Below are positions 29,121-30,556 of a DNA stretch of 30,556 nt, one piece after another. The notes below the pieces were generated by a model. It did no database searches. It saw nothing but the letters and a program-made list of their open reading frames with translations, and was not told the origin of the DNA. The stretch's first letter is position 1; every line of letters begins with the position of its first letter. Source of the DNA: Perkinsus marinus ATCC 50983 (lineage: Eukaryota; Perkinsozoa; Perkinsida; Perkinsidae); NCBI RefSeq assembly GCF_000006405.1, contig NW_003212444.1, positions 13,431-43,986 of the forward strand, written 5' to 3'. Position numbers and translations under genes: made by a program.

Positions 29121-29267
29121 AGTACCTTACGGTTTCATGGCAAGTCGCTCTCACATCCTTACGATTTGGGGGGTTGGCGTAAGGTAAGGTGGTATAAGGC
29201 TCCTCACCGTAAGGCTCCTTACCGGGTAAGGCTTACCCTACAAGGTGCAAGGAGGGCCTCCTCATGT

Positions 29268-29771
29268 GGGGCGATTTCATAGGAGGCATTTTTGGGCCCC
29301 TCCTTGCGATCCTTACGTAAGGTGCCGTAAGACTGCTCGGGGTGTACTTTACGCACCTTATCGCACCCTCCTTGCCATTTTATGCGAGCTTCGCTCCGCT
29401 TATTCCCTACAGCCCGCGCGTCTCACCCGCGGATGATCTATCCCCAAACCATGCATTTTTACCGCATACTCGTCTTGGCGTGACCGATTGCTCTCAAATG
29501 AGTTGATGGTAAAGTTTTCGAGTTTGTTTTTTCTAATGGCAATAACCATATCCTTAGCTTCATTGAAACACTGCGTCGACTCTTTCATGCGCATCAATGT
29601 TTGTTTAGGTGCTCCTCGTGCTCCTTATTGGGGTTCACGAGGTGCACCTTAAATTTAGGAGCATGAGGTGCAACTGTAGCGAAAGCACCTCGCGTAAGGT
29701 GTAAGGCTCCTTGCCCCTTGCTCCTAAATCCAAGGTGCACCTTAAGGAGCGTTTCTTGTGAAATAGGCCCC
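29268..29771. mobile_element. Possible second small inverted-repeat element
   Basis: GGGGCGATTTCATAGGAGGC on the left and, reverse-complemented, GGGGCCTATTTCACAAGAAA on the right resemble each other and the ends of the 27474-28553 element. The interior is rich in CTCCTTAAGG/CCTTACGTAAGG-type words, which extend left to about 29130, so the left border is unsure. A minus-strand frame (29400-29597, with MKESTQCFNEAKDMVIAIRK) is protein-like but unassigned. No target duplication was found. Confidence 0.4.
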
Positions 29772-30556
29772 TGAAGTAGAGGCTGAAGAGGTGTAGAGAG
29801 GAAACTCCTGAGCTCGGCTGAGGAAAGCGAACATATATTCCTCCAACACTGGTCTCAGGTCGTAATACTCATTCTCCTTCTCAGAGGAGGTAATCTCAGG
29901 GAATCCCTCAGGAGAGGGCTCTTTGGTATTAGCTACCTCAGCAGTGATCATATCTCAACCAGATGGGTCTACCGATTTTAGTGAGCGCATGATGCCTTCG
30001 GCAAAAATCGATTACAATGGCGTGCCCGAACACTTTCGGAAGGTAAGCGAATTGGACATGAAACCCTGACAGGGTTCTGACTGAGATCCAAGGTGGCCGT
30101 GATCCTTTATCCTTATTCCTGCCACTAATTTTTTCGGCCTCGGGGCCGAGTGTCCGCACAATCCGGGTCGAGTGTCCGCACCCGCGGAAGGTGTGCTTAA
30201 AACCTTGGAGTAGGCGGGCCTCCGGCCCGCCGTTACCCAAAGATCCTTCGGGCTTCCACGTAGCATCCCACTGATGCCGATAAGAGCCACTGGTACGAAC
30301 TACTAGACGCGCGCGCTATTTTCGTGCAAGTTGCATGAAATCACACTGTGGTGGCTGAAACTGCCGTCACTGACGACCCGTGAACTGCGGATGCTATCCT
30401 CAACATGGAGTAATCGGTGTCCTTCATGGTTATTCTCAAGTGTGATGAATGACATCGTGTTCATTTCTAATCGTGCAGAGTAAGACTTACTCAGTAAGTT
30501 CGAAAGGAAAATTCCATTTTTTACAATTTATTTTACAAGGTTTAAGTGTATCCAGG
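29772..30556. other. Right end of window, no supported gene
   Basis: 29800-29853 is a third copy of the conserved piece of module M1 (GAAACTCCTGAGCTCGGCTG, then AGGAAAGCGAACATATATTC). On the minus strand it is read through by an open frame (29742-29951, DLRPVLEEYMFAFLSRAQE), so it might be part of an exon or chance. Two overlapping minus-strand frames at 29938-30290 carry no recognisable domain. Nothing else is seen. Confidence 0.35.

Overview
The window looks like nuclear DNA of a compact-intron protist. It has GT-AG introns, several only about 50 bases long, no operons and no bacterial-style ribosome sites. Intergenic DNA is crowded with repeats. A secreted pepsin-type protease and a sequon-rich secreted protein would suit an alveolate such as Perkinsus, but that assignment is inference from general resemblance, not a search.

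Layout. 1-1690: non-coding, with short perfect palindromes. 1693-2094 (+): small secreted, sequon-rich protein. 2095-4998: repeats, one tRNA-like piece and a long hairpin. 4999-5571 (-): provisional two-exon gene. 6664-7045: perfect 40-bp minisatellite. 7710-8875 (-): three-exon 3-hydroxyacyl-CoA dehydrogenase family gene, complete. 11240-14151 (-): seven-exon gene that I assembled by splice phase. It joins a CCCH zinc finger to an AlkB-type Fe(II)/2-oxoglutarate dioxygenase. Its two long introns carry the same two repeat modules in opposite order. 14206-16180: TAG microsatellite, a recent duplication, a Mutator-like non-autonomous transposon with a 9-bp target duplication, and a 51-bp tandem repeat. 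16931-17624: tyrosine recombinase relic. 19195-20325 (-): intact secreted A1 aspartic protease. 20863-21740: decayed Tc1/mariner transposase. 21981-22630 and 28558-29120: two copies of one palindrome-rich repeat. 23621-26493: broken LTR-retroelement fossil. 26500-26860: 5'-truncated LINE tail. 27001-27473: second copy of the duplication, holding the empty site of the Mutator-like insertion. 27474-28553: inverted-repeat element rich in CTTAAG with tRNA-like sequences inside. 29268-29771: possible relative of it.

The most unusual signal is not a gene. About 40 perfect odd-length palindromes (arms of at least 7 bases around one central base) are scattered through the intergenic and repeat DNA, where chance predicts about two. 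Many come in overlapping pairs whose centres are exactly 7 bases apart. Where two copies of one repeat can be compared, they differ by blocks of about 7, 15, 28 and 29 bases at these palindromes. That points to a templated, inverted-copy process rewriting the DNA.

The host genes (dehydrogenase, zinc-finger dioxygenase, aspartic protease, small secreted protein) look independent and show no shared pathway. All exon models are read by eye from splice motifs and frame, without transcript support.
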